DNA of 64,000 bases, taken from positions 1 through 64,000 of the forward strand of contig VXOR01000043.1 of NCBI GenBank assembly GCA_009840005.1. The letters run 5' to 3'. A model generated the notes under the pieces. That model was not told the DNA's origin, searched no databases, and worked only from the letters and a program-made list of their open reading frames with translations. Source of the stretch: Gemmatimonadota bacterium. Lineage in GTDB: Bacteria; Latescibacterota; UBA2968; UBA8231. This document shows, piece after piece, positions 8,129 to 16,843 of this stretch. The position numbers were made by a program, and so were the translations under genes. Position 1 is the stretch's first letter. Each line of letters starts with the position of its first letter.

Positions 8129-9934
8129 ATGCGAAGCATGGAGCCGATTGGGCGAAAAGTCCTGCTGGTATCCACTTGGGTTTTGCTGGCACTGATCTCT
8201 GCCAAAAGCACCTATGGCGTGGAAGTTTTGGTCATCGGCAACGGGCAAACCCCCTGGGAAGCTATGGGTACCATGGAGAGCATTGATACCACCACGGATC
8301 CAGGGTGGATTCAGCCCCGGCGCACCGAAGCCACGGAAAATCTGAGCCTTGGTGCCCAAGGGAGAGGGGGAGGCATGTCCACGCCCCAGCCATCTGTGCG
8401 CCAGGCTGGCAACCTCAACAACATGATAGACGGGGATGTAAACACAGTTTTTGACGGGAGCAAGGCCCGGCAAGTGGGAGGCAGGATGGACCTGGATCTG
8501 GGCTCGATTTTCGGCGGAGTCGAGAGAATTCGCTTCTATCCCAGCCCGACCTTCAGCGACAAGTTCCTGAAGGGGTACGAGGTGTACATCAACGATGGTA
8601 GCGCGGAAATGCAGGTTGGCGGGGTGCTGCAGTGGGCCTTAGTGGAAAAGGTCGAGAAAAACACCGACAGCACCGTACAGGTGAGAATTCCGTCCCAGTA
8701 CGTGCGCCACGTCCGAATTGTGTTCACCACGCCGTTACCCTGGGAAATTGCCGAGCTAGAGGTGTACAGCCGCGGCTTTGTCCCCCAGGCAAACTACACT
8801 TCACAGGTTATAGACTTGGGTGAACTAGCCAATTTTGGCCAGTTGAAGTGGGCCGCAGAAGAGCAACCTCGAGCCTCGGTGCAAATCTTTACCCGCACCG
8901 GAGCCACGCCCGATCCCCTTAAATACTACCAAATACAAGAAAAGGGACTCGAGACCGAACGGATTGAGGTGTCCGCAGATGATTACAACAGCCTGAAAGA
9001 AGCCGAGCGGGAAAAAGCTCCAGACGCAGAGAACTGGAGTCCCTGGTCTCCGGTGTACACCCGTGCATCTGGAGAACAGGTAGTCTTCGCCGAACCTCGG
9101 CGCTACTTCCAGTTCAAGTGTGATTTTGCAAGTGACTTTTTTACTCAGGGAGCGCGGCTCGATTCGCTGGCGTTCGAATTTTCCACCCCTCCAGTAGCGC
9201 GTTTCGTCTGGGGCGAAGTCGGGCCGCTGGAAGTCAACGCTGGAGAACCCACTCTCTTTACCTATGTAGTGCGAGCCAAAGTTGAGGAAGGCGATACGGG
9301 ATTCGATGCCTTGGAGATCGCTACTCCTTCTCGGGCCACAATTGAGGAACTGAAAATCGGCGGCGCATCGGTGGTGGATTTCACCCAAGAAATCGCCGAC
9401 GACCGCATGGTGATCCGCTTCCCCAATCATCGGGTCGTGGATACCACTCCAGTAGAGTTGAGTTTTGAGGGGGCGGTTCTGGTGTACGGGACGCGTTTTA
9501 CCGGCAAGGTCTTCGATACCCAGACCGCAGAGTTGCCGCAGCCCATTACCGCCGGGAATACATCCCCAGATTTGCCCAACAACGACTTGGCAGTGGCCGT
9601 ATCGCTCGGAGAGACCATTGTCGCGGGCGGGCGCGTTGTCCCCAATCCGTTCACTCCCAACGGCGACGGCGTGAACGATCTGGCCTCCATCCACTACCAG
9701 ATTCTCAAGTTGACCAAGGAGGTTCCGGTCACTGTGTCGATCTACGATCTTTCGGGCCGGCTAGTCCGCGATTTGTACTCGGGTACAGAAGTGAGCGGAA
9801 TTTATGCCTTGGATTGGAATGGTCTGGATAATAGCGGGCAATTGGTAGCTCCGGGATTATACATCAGCCGCATATCAGTCGCCGCCGATAGGGGCGAAGG
9901 AGACATGGTTGCACTCATAGCGGTGATCTACTGA
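8129..9934 (+). CDS. Secreted surface protein with discoidin-like domain and FlgD-like C-terminal tail (paralogue A)
   Basis: The start was placed at ATG 8129 (ATG 8138 is also possible); the longer TTG frame overlaps the previous gene. The roughly 600-residue protein has a signal peptide (LLVSTWVLLALISAKSTYG). Residues 30-230 are discoidin-like (MIDGDVNTVF, MDLDLGSIFGGVERIRFYP, KGYEVYINDG). Next come the module IFTRTGATPDP...WSPWSPVY, a beta-rich region ending VYGTRFTGKVFDT, and a tail NPFTPNGDGVND...YDLSGRLVRDLY...APGLYISRI typical of FlgD-Ig/CHU_C-like sorting domains. It is a close paralogue of the protein at 14990-16840. A cell-surface or exported role is inferred from these domains; no enzymatic residues were recognised. 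Confidence 0.75.
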   Translation: MRSMEPIGRKVLLVSTWVLLALISAKSTYGVEVLVIGNGQTPWEAMGTMESIDTTTDPGWIQPRRTEATENLSLGAQGRGGGMSTPQPSVRQAGNLNNMIDGDVNTVFDGSKARQVGGRMDLDLGSIFGGVERIRFYPSPTFSDKFLKGYEVYINDGSAEMQVGGVLQWALVEKVEKNTDSTVQVRIPSQYVRHVRIVFTTPLPWEIAELEVYSRGFVPQANYTSQVIDLGELANFGQLKWAAEEQPRASVQIFTRTGATPDPLKYYQIQEKGLETERIEVSADDYNSLKEAEREKAPDAENWSPWSPVYTRASGEQVVFAEPRRYFQFKCDFASDFFTQGARLDSLAFEFSTPPVARFVWGEVGPLEVNAGEPTLFTYVVRAKVEEGDTGFDALEIATPSRATIEELKIGGASVVDFTQEIADDRMVIRFPNHRVVDTTPVELSFEGAVLVYGTRFTGKVFDTQTAELPQPITAGNTSPDLPNNDLAVAVSLGETIVAGGRVVPNPFTPNGDGVNDLASIHYQILKLTKEVPVTVSIYDLSGRLVRDLYSGTEVSGIYALDWNGLDNSGQLVAPGLYISRISVAADRGEGDMVALIAVIY

Positions 9935-9960
9935 TCGCCTAACCGATTGAGGTGAGCGAT

Positions 9961-12303
9961 ATGATGCGATCGCATATATGGGCGAGTCTTGTGGCAATTG
10001 TCGGCCTTTCGACCGGCATGGCCCAAGCCGACACTATAGCATTCGGGTCCAAAGCCGACTGGGAGAAGTGGGTCTTTCCCGTCGGGACGTTGGAACTGTC
10101 GAGGGATGGCCTCGTAAAGCCCAAATTCATCCAAAAGAATATCAATGCAAGTCTCAATGCCGGTGAGTTTGTCGTCGAGCGCGAGGGAAATAAACCGACC
10201 AAATGGGGGGGAATATCTGGTGTCGGCTCCAATCCTGCCCGAGCAGCCAACATCTTTGACGGCGAGGTGGATACTTGGTGGGCACCCGATCCAGACGACG
10301 ATATGGATACTTGGTGGATTGAACTCGACTTGGGCCGATTGGTTTCTGCTACCAAGATCGTGTTGAAATTTTCACCTCAGGGCGAGCCGTTCAGAATGTT
10401 CAAGGTCTATACCTCCACCGGCGAGGAAGCGCTCTACTCTGGGTCGGGCAAAAAGGAGTACTTGGTCGTCGGACAGACCACTCAACCGAACTTTGCCTAC
10501 GAGTTGGAATATCCCTTGGGCCAGCTTGGCACAGCTCGCAGCACGGCAGAAGAGCCTAGGCAACTGGTCGGCTTTGTGCTGATCCAAGTCACAGCCCCGT
10601 TCGGCGATGCGCGTCTGGGCGAAGTTGAAGTCCACACCCTCGGCGACAACGTGGTACTGGGAACGGTGGAGCGCGGCGGTCTGGCCATTCAGGCGAGTCC
10701 CGGCGGCGACCGCCGCATATTGACCAATAACGAGGTTCTGGACGGGCGCTTTGACACCTACTGGAACTCAAGTGCTGGGTTTCTCGACTGGACTGAGAAA
10801 GGCTGGGTCAACATGAACCTCGGGGCGCTGTTCTGGGTGGACACCATTCGGATTGTATCGGCCCGAGTACACCAAGGTTCCAGAGTAGACCCGCTGTTTG
10901 GTTACAAGCTATTCATCTCCGACGGCACCCTAGGGCCAACAGCCCAACTCGGCACGGAAAACGTCATGGGGAGTTTCGTGTGGGAAGAGGTGGGGTCTCT
11001 CGATGATAACTCCGTGGGATTTCTCACGTTTGAAGATACTTTTTCTTCCCGACCAGTACAACACATCTTCTTTTCACACAGAAACAATGTCAGGGACACG
11101 GGTACCTATGGACGCTTCAAGACCCTAGAGATTCAGGCCTATGGCGAAGGGTATATTCCAGGCGTGTCCATGACTTCGGGCTTGCTCAACCTCGGTCGCT
11201 CCAAAAACATGTTGTCGATCGCATGGGAAGCGGATATCCCGCCGGGGACTAAGCTGGAGATCAGTACGCGAACGGGCGATCAATTGGGCGAGAAATTGCA
11301 CTACTTCGACAAAAAGGGAAATGAACTTAGCAAAGAAAAGTGGGAGAGTCTGCCCAAATTCCGCAAAGAAGCCGATCCTATAGTGGAGTTAGTTCCCGAC
11401 CCCCAAACTTGGAGCCCGTGGAGCAAACCCTATGTCCATTCCGGAGACCCCTTTGCCTCTCCTAGTCCGCGCCAGTACCTAGAGATACGAGCCAGACTTT
11501 TAAGTACGCTACCAGATCAGGCCGTTAGCTTGGACCGGATAGTGCTTTCTTTCGCTGACCCACTGGCCAGAACCCTGACCGCCGAGGTCTGGCCGGATAC
11601 AGCCATCGCGGCAAAGCCCCAAGAATTCAAATACTTTATCCGCCCTTCGTTCGCGGCCGGCGACCTCGGTTTTGATCAGGTGCTCATCAGGACTCCTGCC
11701 CAAGCTGAATTGCTAGGTGTAAACGTCGCCTCTGACCCGCTGGCGCTGGAGGACCTGTCCGTATATTCGACGGCAGATTCTCTGCTAATCCAGCTTCCCT
11801 CGACGATCAAGTCTGCAAAGCTGGTAGAGGTCGAGTTCAAAAGCCAAGTCTTTTTGAATAGCACAGTATTTGAGGGATTGGTCGGCAATTCTTCCAGAAA
11901 GCTGTGGCAGACCGTAGATCCTGGGGACGCCGACTCAGAGGCCATGAGCAATGTTCTAGTGGTGACCGTACCGATCCAGGACCGGCTAGTTGGCGATGTG
12001 CAGATTGCTCCGGCAATTATTACTCCCAATGGGGATGGTCTAAACGATCAGATGAACATTGACTTTTTGATATTCCAGATCGACCGCGCTCAGCCCATCA
12101 CAGTAAAAGTGCACGATCTGTCTGGCAGAATTGTCAGGGAAGTGATGGCCCAGCGCGGTATCAGCGGCGCACACCAGGCCGTCTGGGATGGCACGGATGA
12201 AGCCGGAGTCCTCGTTCCACCCGGTCTCTACCTATGTCGGGTCGAGGTAGAAGCTAGCCACGACGCCGCGGCCATTGTCCAGGCCGTCGGAGTCGCCTTT
12301 TGA
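9961..12303 (+). CDS. Large secreted surface protein, discoidin-like repeats and FlgD-like tail (paralogue B)
   Basis: The ATG at 9961 has GAGGTG five bases upstream. The product of about 780 residues starts with a signal peptide cleaved after AQA. It has two discoidin-like segments: NIFDGEVDTWWAPD...WIELDLGRLVSATKIVLKFSP, and later LDGRFDTYWNSS...WVNMNLGALFWVDTIRIV. These are followed by STRTGDQLGEKLHYF...WSPWSKPY...SPSPRQYLEIRARL and a tail ITPNGDGLNDQMNIDF...HDLSGRIVREV...PPGLYLCRVEV. It differs from paralogues A and C by the extra discoidin-like unit, and is closest to the truncated protein at the right edge of the window. It sits 26 bp after paralogue A, consistent with one operon. Confidence 0.75.
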   Translation: MMRSHIWASLVAIVGLSTGMAQADTIAFGSKADWEKWVFPVGTLELSRDGLVKPKFIQKNINASLNAGEFVVEREGNKPTKWGGISGVGSNPARAANIFDGEVDTWWAPDPDDDMDTWWIELDLGRLVSATKIVLKFSPQGEPFRMFKVYTSTGEEALYSGSGKKEYLVVGQTTQPNFAYELEYPLGQLGTARSTAEEPRQLVGFVLIQVTAPFGDARLGEVEVHTLGDNVVLGTVERGGLAIQASPGGDRRILTNNEVLDGRFDTYWNSSAGFLDWTEKGWVNMNLGALFWVDTIRIVSARVHQGSRVDPLFGYKLFISDGTLGPTAQLGTENVMGSFVWEEVGSLDDNSVGFLTFEDTFSSRPVQHIFFSHRNNVRDTGTYGRFKTLEIQAYGEGYIPGVSMTSGLLNLGRSKNMLSIAWEADIPPGTKLEISTRTGDQLGEKLHYFDKKGNELSKEKWESLPKFRKEADPIVELVPDPQTWSPWSKPYVHSGDPFASPSPRQYLEIRARLLSTLPDQAVSLDRIVLSFADPLARTLTAEVWPDTAIAAKPQEFKYFIRPSFAAGDLGFDQVLIRTPAQAELLGVNVASDPLALEDLSVYSTADSLLIQLPSTIKSAKLVEVEFKSQVFLNSTVFEGLVGNSSRKLWQTVDPGDADSEAMSNVLVVTVPIQDRLVGDVQIAPAIITPNGDGLNDQMNIDFLIFQIDRAQPITVKVHDLSGRIVREVMAQRGISGAHQAVWDGTDEAGVLVPPGLYLCRVEVEASHDAAAIVQAVGVAF

Positions 12304-12352
12304 CATACATGTCGATAATCTGTCCATCCGAAGTCTTGGCAGGGAGTTCATG

Positions 12353-14980
12353 ATGCCTATTCGATGCAGAGGTGCGTGGGGTTTGGTACTTCTCTTCACT
12401 TGTCTGAGCACTTGTCTGAGCACATCCACGGGAGACGCTCAGCGGTCGGTCCCGTCTAGGCCGGAGCCGGTAGTCGAAGCGCTGGATCCGACCTTGATGA
12501 AATGGTACCAGCGTCAGGAACTTTACTATCAGTATAGGTGGTCGTGGTGGAAGTACAGCAATTACGCCAGAGAGCCGTACAAGCGTTACGTGGATGTGGG
12601 CTTAGAGGGTACTAGGTGGTACGATCTGTACGGGAAATACCTCACCAAGGGCTGGAAGATTTACGAATGGACCCAGGAAGTCCCCACTTCGTTCGGCAGC
12701 AATATTTTCAAGAGCGGCAGGTACGCCAATTGGTTCAATAATGTCGTGATTGGACGGACCTCCCAAGGACAGTACAACTTGGCGGTCACGCTAGGCGATG
12801 AGATCAGAACGACCCTGACGCCCATGACGTTTTCAAAACCAGCTTTCAACGGTATCCAAGCGGATTTTCGCTCTGACAAATACGCGCTCACCTTCCTGAG
12901 TTCCAGAGTCAATTTTCCGACGCGGGGACAAAATGTAGATGTTCCCGAAACCCGGATGACGGACTTTAACAACCTCTTTGGCTTCAGGGGCACCGTTCAA
13001 GTCGGCGACTTCGTAAATTTAGGGGCCACCTATGTGAACTCCCATTTCAGCCGCACCTCTACGGACCTGCCGCTCAGCGGCTTTCAGGAAGGCCAGCTCA
13101 CTTCGGTGCAAAACCAAGATGTCATCCGCTGGATCGCCATCCGCATCACCGATGATTCGCCCGAAGACGGGGAGGGAGGCGGAGTACTGTTCTCCGAACA
13201 GATATTCATCAATAGGGGCAATGCAATGGAACCCGCGGCCATTGAACCCCGCATAGAGGGGGGATTGCCGGTGCGAGGAGCTTTGGCTGCGGATGGGGTC
13301 GAAGCCATCACCCTGACCTATGTGATTCCCGATCCCGAGTTAAAAAGAAAAATAGGATTTGAACTGGTGCTGGCCAACGATTACCGCGTCGAAACCACAT
13401 CGAACCTGCAGACCAATGCCCTCGGCGAGCCAGTCTTTTTGCCGGTTGTGCGGGCGGCTGGGAATGTCGACGACGGCTCGAACCAGCGAGTAGTTAAGTT
13501 CGATTACGGCCTACCCACCGGAAACGAGATCATAGGATTTACCCTAGAAGTGCACGACCTGATGGGATTCACCGTGTGGGGCGAATTCGATATCAACAAT
13601 CGCTGGCGGCGGTTCCCCAATATCAACTTTGAGCGCCACGCTCACGCTGCTACTCGTTCGGAGGCCTTTTTTCTCGCCGCGCGCAAGGTTGCCTATCCCT
13701 GGTTTGGCTTTGGCGAAGTATTCAGCATCGCCGAAGGATATTCCACCTCTATGTTCATCCTGGACCGGACCGGAGAAATCGACTACTCAAATGCGGAACG
13801 CAATCTCTACGAGTTCGTCGATGACAACGACGACCAAGACCGGTGGCCGGACTGGCAGCGGGCCAACCAGCCACTCGAAGGGGAGGGATTGGCTCGGGGC
13901 GGCCCCCCTGCCGGAGGCATCTTTCCCGGCCTAGACGAAAACAACGATTTCATCTCGGATTTCAACCAGAACAACAATCTGCGGCCCGACTACGACGAAC
14001 CCTTTTGGCGCTATGAGGTCGATCCCCCAGAGTTTCTATTTGGGATGGACCTAGACCACAACACCATTATTGATCGCTTTGAAGACGATGACGAGCCGGA
14101 TTATCCCTACCAGCGGGACCACCGTGGATACAATGGCTATGTGGGGCGGCGTCTCACCCCCGAAGCAAAAGTCCTGATCGGATATGCCAAGGAATGGTTG
14201 TGGTCCGATGAAAGGGAAAGCAACGATCTTTATGGCTTGGTGACCTTTGACAAAGATTATGCCCAGCTAGGCCGACTGCAGATATTCAATAACCTGCGAA
14301 TCGTCAAAGACAATCTCATCGACGACCAACTCATCTGGACGCACCCGCCCGGCACATTTGGGGGAATACAAACCTTTCAGGATCGCCTAGTGGCGCAGGA
14401 TGTGGTGATCAACACGGCTTTTCTGCGCTTCGACTACAAGGGACTCCCCAATTTCAATGTGACCAATAAGGTCAAGTACGAGATTTACAATCAGCAGGGC
14501 GAGAACTTTGCCAGGCCGCTCAGAACCGGAGGCGTGCTCGAGGAGTTGAAGGATTCTTATTTCCTCGGGATTGTCAATAAATGCGACTATGCTTTCTGGA
14601 TCAGCGATTTCAAAATTCACCCCAAATTTAGAAGCTTGTACCGCCGCAGCACGGCCTTCATCAAAGGCGACGCAGACGTCCACAATCTAACTGAAATGGG
14701 TATCTTGACGGTCAGGACCCAACCCATGCCAAAGCTCTGGATCGAAGTGGGTACCGAGTTGGCCCAGTTCTACGACCTCGAGGAAGCACTGGGTAGCACA
14801 GGCGATTTTTTCGGCAGTGTCGTCACGTCGCAGGTTTCTATCAATAACAACTACCTCGGCTATGAGGTCATCATGAACATCGGGCACCAGTGGGAGAGAA
14901 GGAAGTTTGAAAACAGAGATTCTCCAGAGACCATCACCAGTGCTTTCATCGTGGTGTTTGCCGGGCTCGGCTCCAGTTAG
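12353..14980 (+). CDS. Predicted outer-membrane beta-barrel protein of the surface-protein block
   Basis: ATG 12353 follows AGGGAG by six bases (ATG 12350 is equally possible). The product of about 875 residues has a signal peptide containing a duplicated CLST from a perfect 12-bp tandem repeat. After a Tyr/Trp-rich N-terminus (YQRQELYYQYRWSWWKYS), the protein is dominated by alternating amphipathic strands such as YNLAVTLGDEIRTTLTPM and YALTFLSSRVNF. An Asp/Asn-rich stretch about two thirds of the way along (DENNDFISDFNQNNNLRPDYD) could bind calcium. The C-terminus again looks like barrel strands (YLGYEVIMNIGHQW). No known family was recognised; an outer-membrane channel or anchor for the flanking secreted proteins is inferred from structure and context. 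Confidence 0.6.
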   Translation: MPIRCRGAWGLVLLFTCLSTCLSTSTGDAQRSVPSRPEPVVEALDPTLMKWYQRQELYYQYRWSWWKYSNYAREPYKRYVDVGLEGTRWYDLYGKYLTKGWKIYEWTQEVPTSFGSNIFKSGRYANWFNNVVIGRTSQGQYNLAVTLGDEIRTTLTPMTFSKPAFNGIQADFRSDKYALTFLSSRVNFPTRGQNVDVPETRMTDFNNLFGFRGTVQVGDFVNLGATYVNSHFSRTSTDLPLSGFQEGQLTSVQNQDVIRWIAIRITDDSPEDGEGGGVLFSEQIFINRGNAMEPAAIEPRIEGGLPVRGALAADGVEAITLTYVIPDPELKRKIGFELVLANDYRVETTSNLQTNALGEPVFLPVVRAAGNVDDGSNQRVVKFDYGLPTGNEIIGFTLEVHDLMGFTVWGEFDINNRWRRFPNINFERHAHAATRSEAFFLAARKVAYPWFGFGEVFSIAEGYSTSMFILDRTGEIDYSNAERNLYEFVDDNDDQDRWPDWQRANQPLEGEGLARGGPPAGGIFPGLDENNDFISDFNQNNNLRPDYDEPFWRYEVDPPEFLFGMDLDHNTIIDRFEDDDEPDYPYQRDHRGYNGYVGRRLTPEAKVLIGYAKEWLWSDERESNDLYGLVTFDKDYAQLGRLQIFNNLRIVKDNLIDDQLIWTHPPGTFGGIQTFQDRLVAQDVVINTAFLRFDYKGLPNFNVTNKVKYEIYNQQGENFARPLRTGGVLEELKDSYFLGIVNKCDYAFWISDFKIHPKFRSLYRRSTAFIKGDADVHNLTEMGILTVRTQPMPKLWIEVGTELAQFYDLEEALGSTGDFFGSVVTSQVSINNNYLGYEVIMNIGHQWERRKFENRDSPETITSAFIVVFAGLGSS

Positions 14981-14989
14981 GCGCAAGAG

Positions 14990-16840
14990 ATGGACGTGAA
15001 CAGGCGAAAATATAGCCTGTTGTTGCCGCTGGGCTGTGCCTTACTGCTCTTTGCAGAATCGGCTTTCGGAGCGGATAGATGGACGGTTGGAACCGCGGAC
15101 CGCCCGTGGAGCGCTGCGGGTAGTTTCGAGGGGCTGGACGACACCGCGGAGGAGGGTTGGCTGCAACCCATCTTCGTGTCGAACCAGAATTTGTCCCTCA
15201 GTTCCATGGACAGGGGAGGGTGGATAAACTCCGATTTCCGCATAGGGGTGGAATTGTTGCCCAAGATCATCAACGGCGACCACAGTGCGGCATTCCCAGA
15301 TCTTTCCGACAGGAACGTGGAGCGCCGAGTAAACAAAGCGGATCTCCCCGTAACCCTGATCTTGGACCTAGGTGGGCCTTTCGGCGTGGACAGCCTCAGC
15401 TTCTATCCCCGGGAAGGGTTAGAACAGGCCTTTATGAGGGGATATCAGGTCTGGGTCCACGATGGGGTCGGTCTCGACGAACTCAAACTACCCCTGCGAG
15501 GACACTGGTTCAGTGTTGTAAAAGACTGGAAGCTAATAGCGGAAAAGGCCCAGACGGACAACCCCTTCGCCCGTATAAAGCTCCCCTTGCAAGTGGTGCG
15601 CTACGTGGCCATCTCAGACACCATCAGTTTGCCCGATCCCACCTTGTGGGAGATTGACGAACTCGAGGTCTGGGGTAATGGCTACGCCCTCGTGGGGCAC
15701 TACGAGTCAGACGTGATCGATCTGGGCGACCGGGCCAGTCTCGGCAACCTGACGTGGTCAGCTCTGAGCGATTCGGGCAGTGCTCTGCTGATCCGCACGC
15801 GCACCGGGCAGACCGAAGATCCCTTCGTGTACCATCGTCTGACTGGCCTGGGGCTGGAAGGAGAAGCACGAGTAACGCAAGCCCAGTACAAAAAACTCAG
15901 GCCGACGGAAAAGGGCTCCATCCAGCCCGATACCGAGAATTGGAGTGGCTGGTCGGCTCCCTATCCTTCCACCGGGAAGGAGCCCTTCATCGCTTTGGCC
16001 CCGGCGCAGTACGTTCAGTTCAGAATTGATTTTCAATCCTTCTCTCCGCTATTCAGGAGCCGGATTGATTCTCTGTCAGTGGAATTTTCCACGCCTCTAT
16101 TCGGCCGGGAATTCATCGCCGAGTTGACGCCCCAACAAGTCGCTCCCGGAAAAAAGACGGCCTTCACCTATGCGGTGCGCGCAATCTTGGAACCCGAGGA
16201 TGGCGGTATTGACGGTCTGCAAGTAGCCACGCCTTTGCCAGCGGAAGTCAAGGGAGTCAGGATCAATGGCAATCCGGTCGAATACTCCGAGGACGTGGGG
16301 GTAGATGGTTTCGCAGTCTCGTTTCCAGAGAACCGGATAACTGAACACGCAACCTTGCTCGAAGTGGACTTCGCAACCGAAGTACTGGTGTACGGCACGC
16401 GCTTCACCGGCAGAGTGTTCGACACCGAGAGAGAGGGCGATATACCGCAGATCATCGTGCCGGGAGATGCCACGCCGGACATTGATACAGATGACCTGCT
16501 GGTGAAATGGGATCTGGACAGATCCCTGCTTGCATCCGTGGATATTTCGCAGCGCCATCTGACACCCAACGGCGATGGCGTGAACGATGCAGTGGAAATA
16601 TCCTACAGTCTGCTGCAAGTCATTCGCTCCATTCAGGTATCTGTTGAGATCTTTGATCTTTCCGGCCAGCGGATTTGGCACCGGTCCGCAGAGCAGGCCA
16701 ACGGGCAATACGCTATATCCTGGCAGGGCCTTGACGATGCTGGACAGGTGGTACCTCCGGGCCTGTACGTTTACCAACTAGTCGCCGATGCCGACCAGGG
16801 AAGCAACGTGTACGTAGGAACCCTAGCGGTCGTATATTAA
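14990..16840 (+). CDS. Secreted surface protein with discoidin-like domain and FlgD-like C-terminal tail (paralogue C)
   Basis: It starts ten bases after the barrel gene. The 616-residue protein has a signal peptide (LLLPLGCALLLFAESAFGA) and the same domain order as paralogue A. It opens with WTVGTADRPWSAAGSFEGL (compare NGQTPWEAMGTMES in A), then a discoidin-like domain (LILDLGGPFGVDSLSFYPR, RGYQVWVHDG). The module IRTRTGQTEDP...WSGWSAPY and a shared segment VLVYGTRFTGRVFDTE follow. The tail is HLTPNGDGVND...FDLSGQRIWH...PPGLYVYQLVAD. A and C are clearly duplicates of one another on either side of the larger paralogue and the barrel, which suggests paired or alternative subunits. The binding target is unknown. 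Confidence 0.75.
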   Translation: MDVNRRKYSLLLPLGCALLLFAESAFGADRWTVGTADRPWSAAGSFEGLDDTAEEGWLQPIFVSNQNLSLSSMDRGGWINSDFRIGVELLPKIINGDHSAAFPDLSDRNVERRVNKADLPVTLILDLGGPFGVDSLSFYPREGLEQAFMRGYQVWVHDGVGLDELKLPLRGHWFSVVKDWKLIAEKAQTDNPFARIKLPLQVVRYVAISDTISLPDPTLWEIDELEVWGNGYALVGHYESDVIDLGDRASLGNLTWSALSDSGSALLIRTRTGQTEDPFVYHRLTGLGLEGEARVTQAQYKKLRPTEKGSIQPDTENWSGWSAPYPSTGKEPFIALAPAQYVQFRIDFQSFSPLFRSRIDSLSVEFSTPLFGREFIAELTPQQVAPGKKTAFTYAVRAILEPEDGGIDGLQVATPLPAEVKGVRINGNPVEYSEDVGVDGFAVSFPENRITEHATLLEVDFATEVLVYGTRFTGRVFDTEREGDIPQIIVPGDATPDIDTDDLLVKWDLDRSLLASVDISQRHLTPNGDGVNDAVEISYSLLQVIRSIQVSVEIFDLSGQRIWHRSAEQANGQYAISWQGLDDAGQVVPPGLYVYQLVADADQGSNVYVGTLAVVY

Positions 16841-16843
16841 AAA

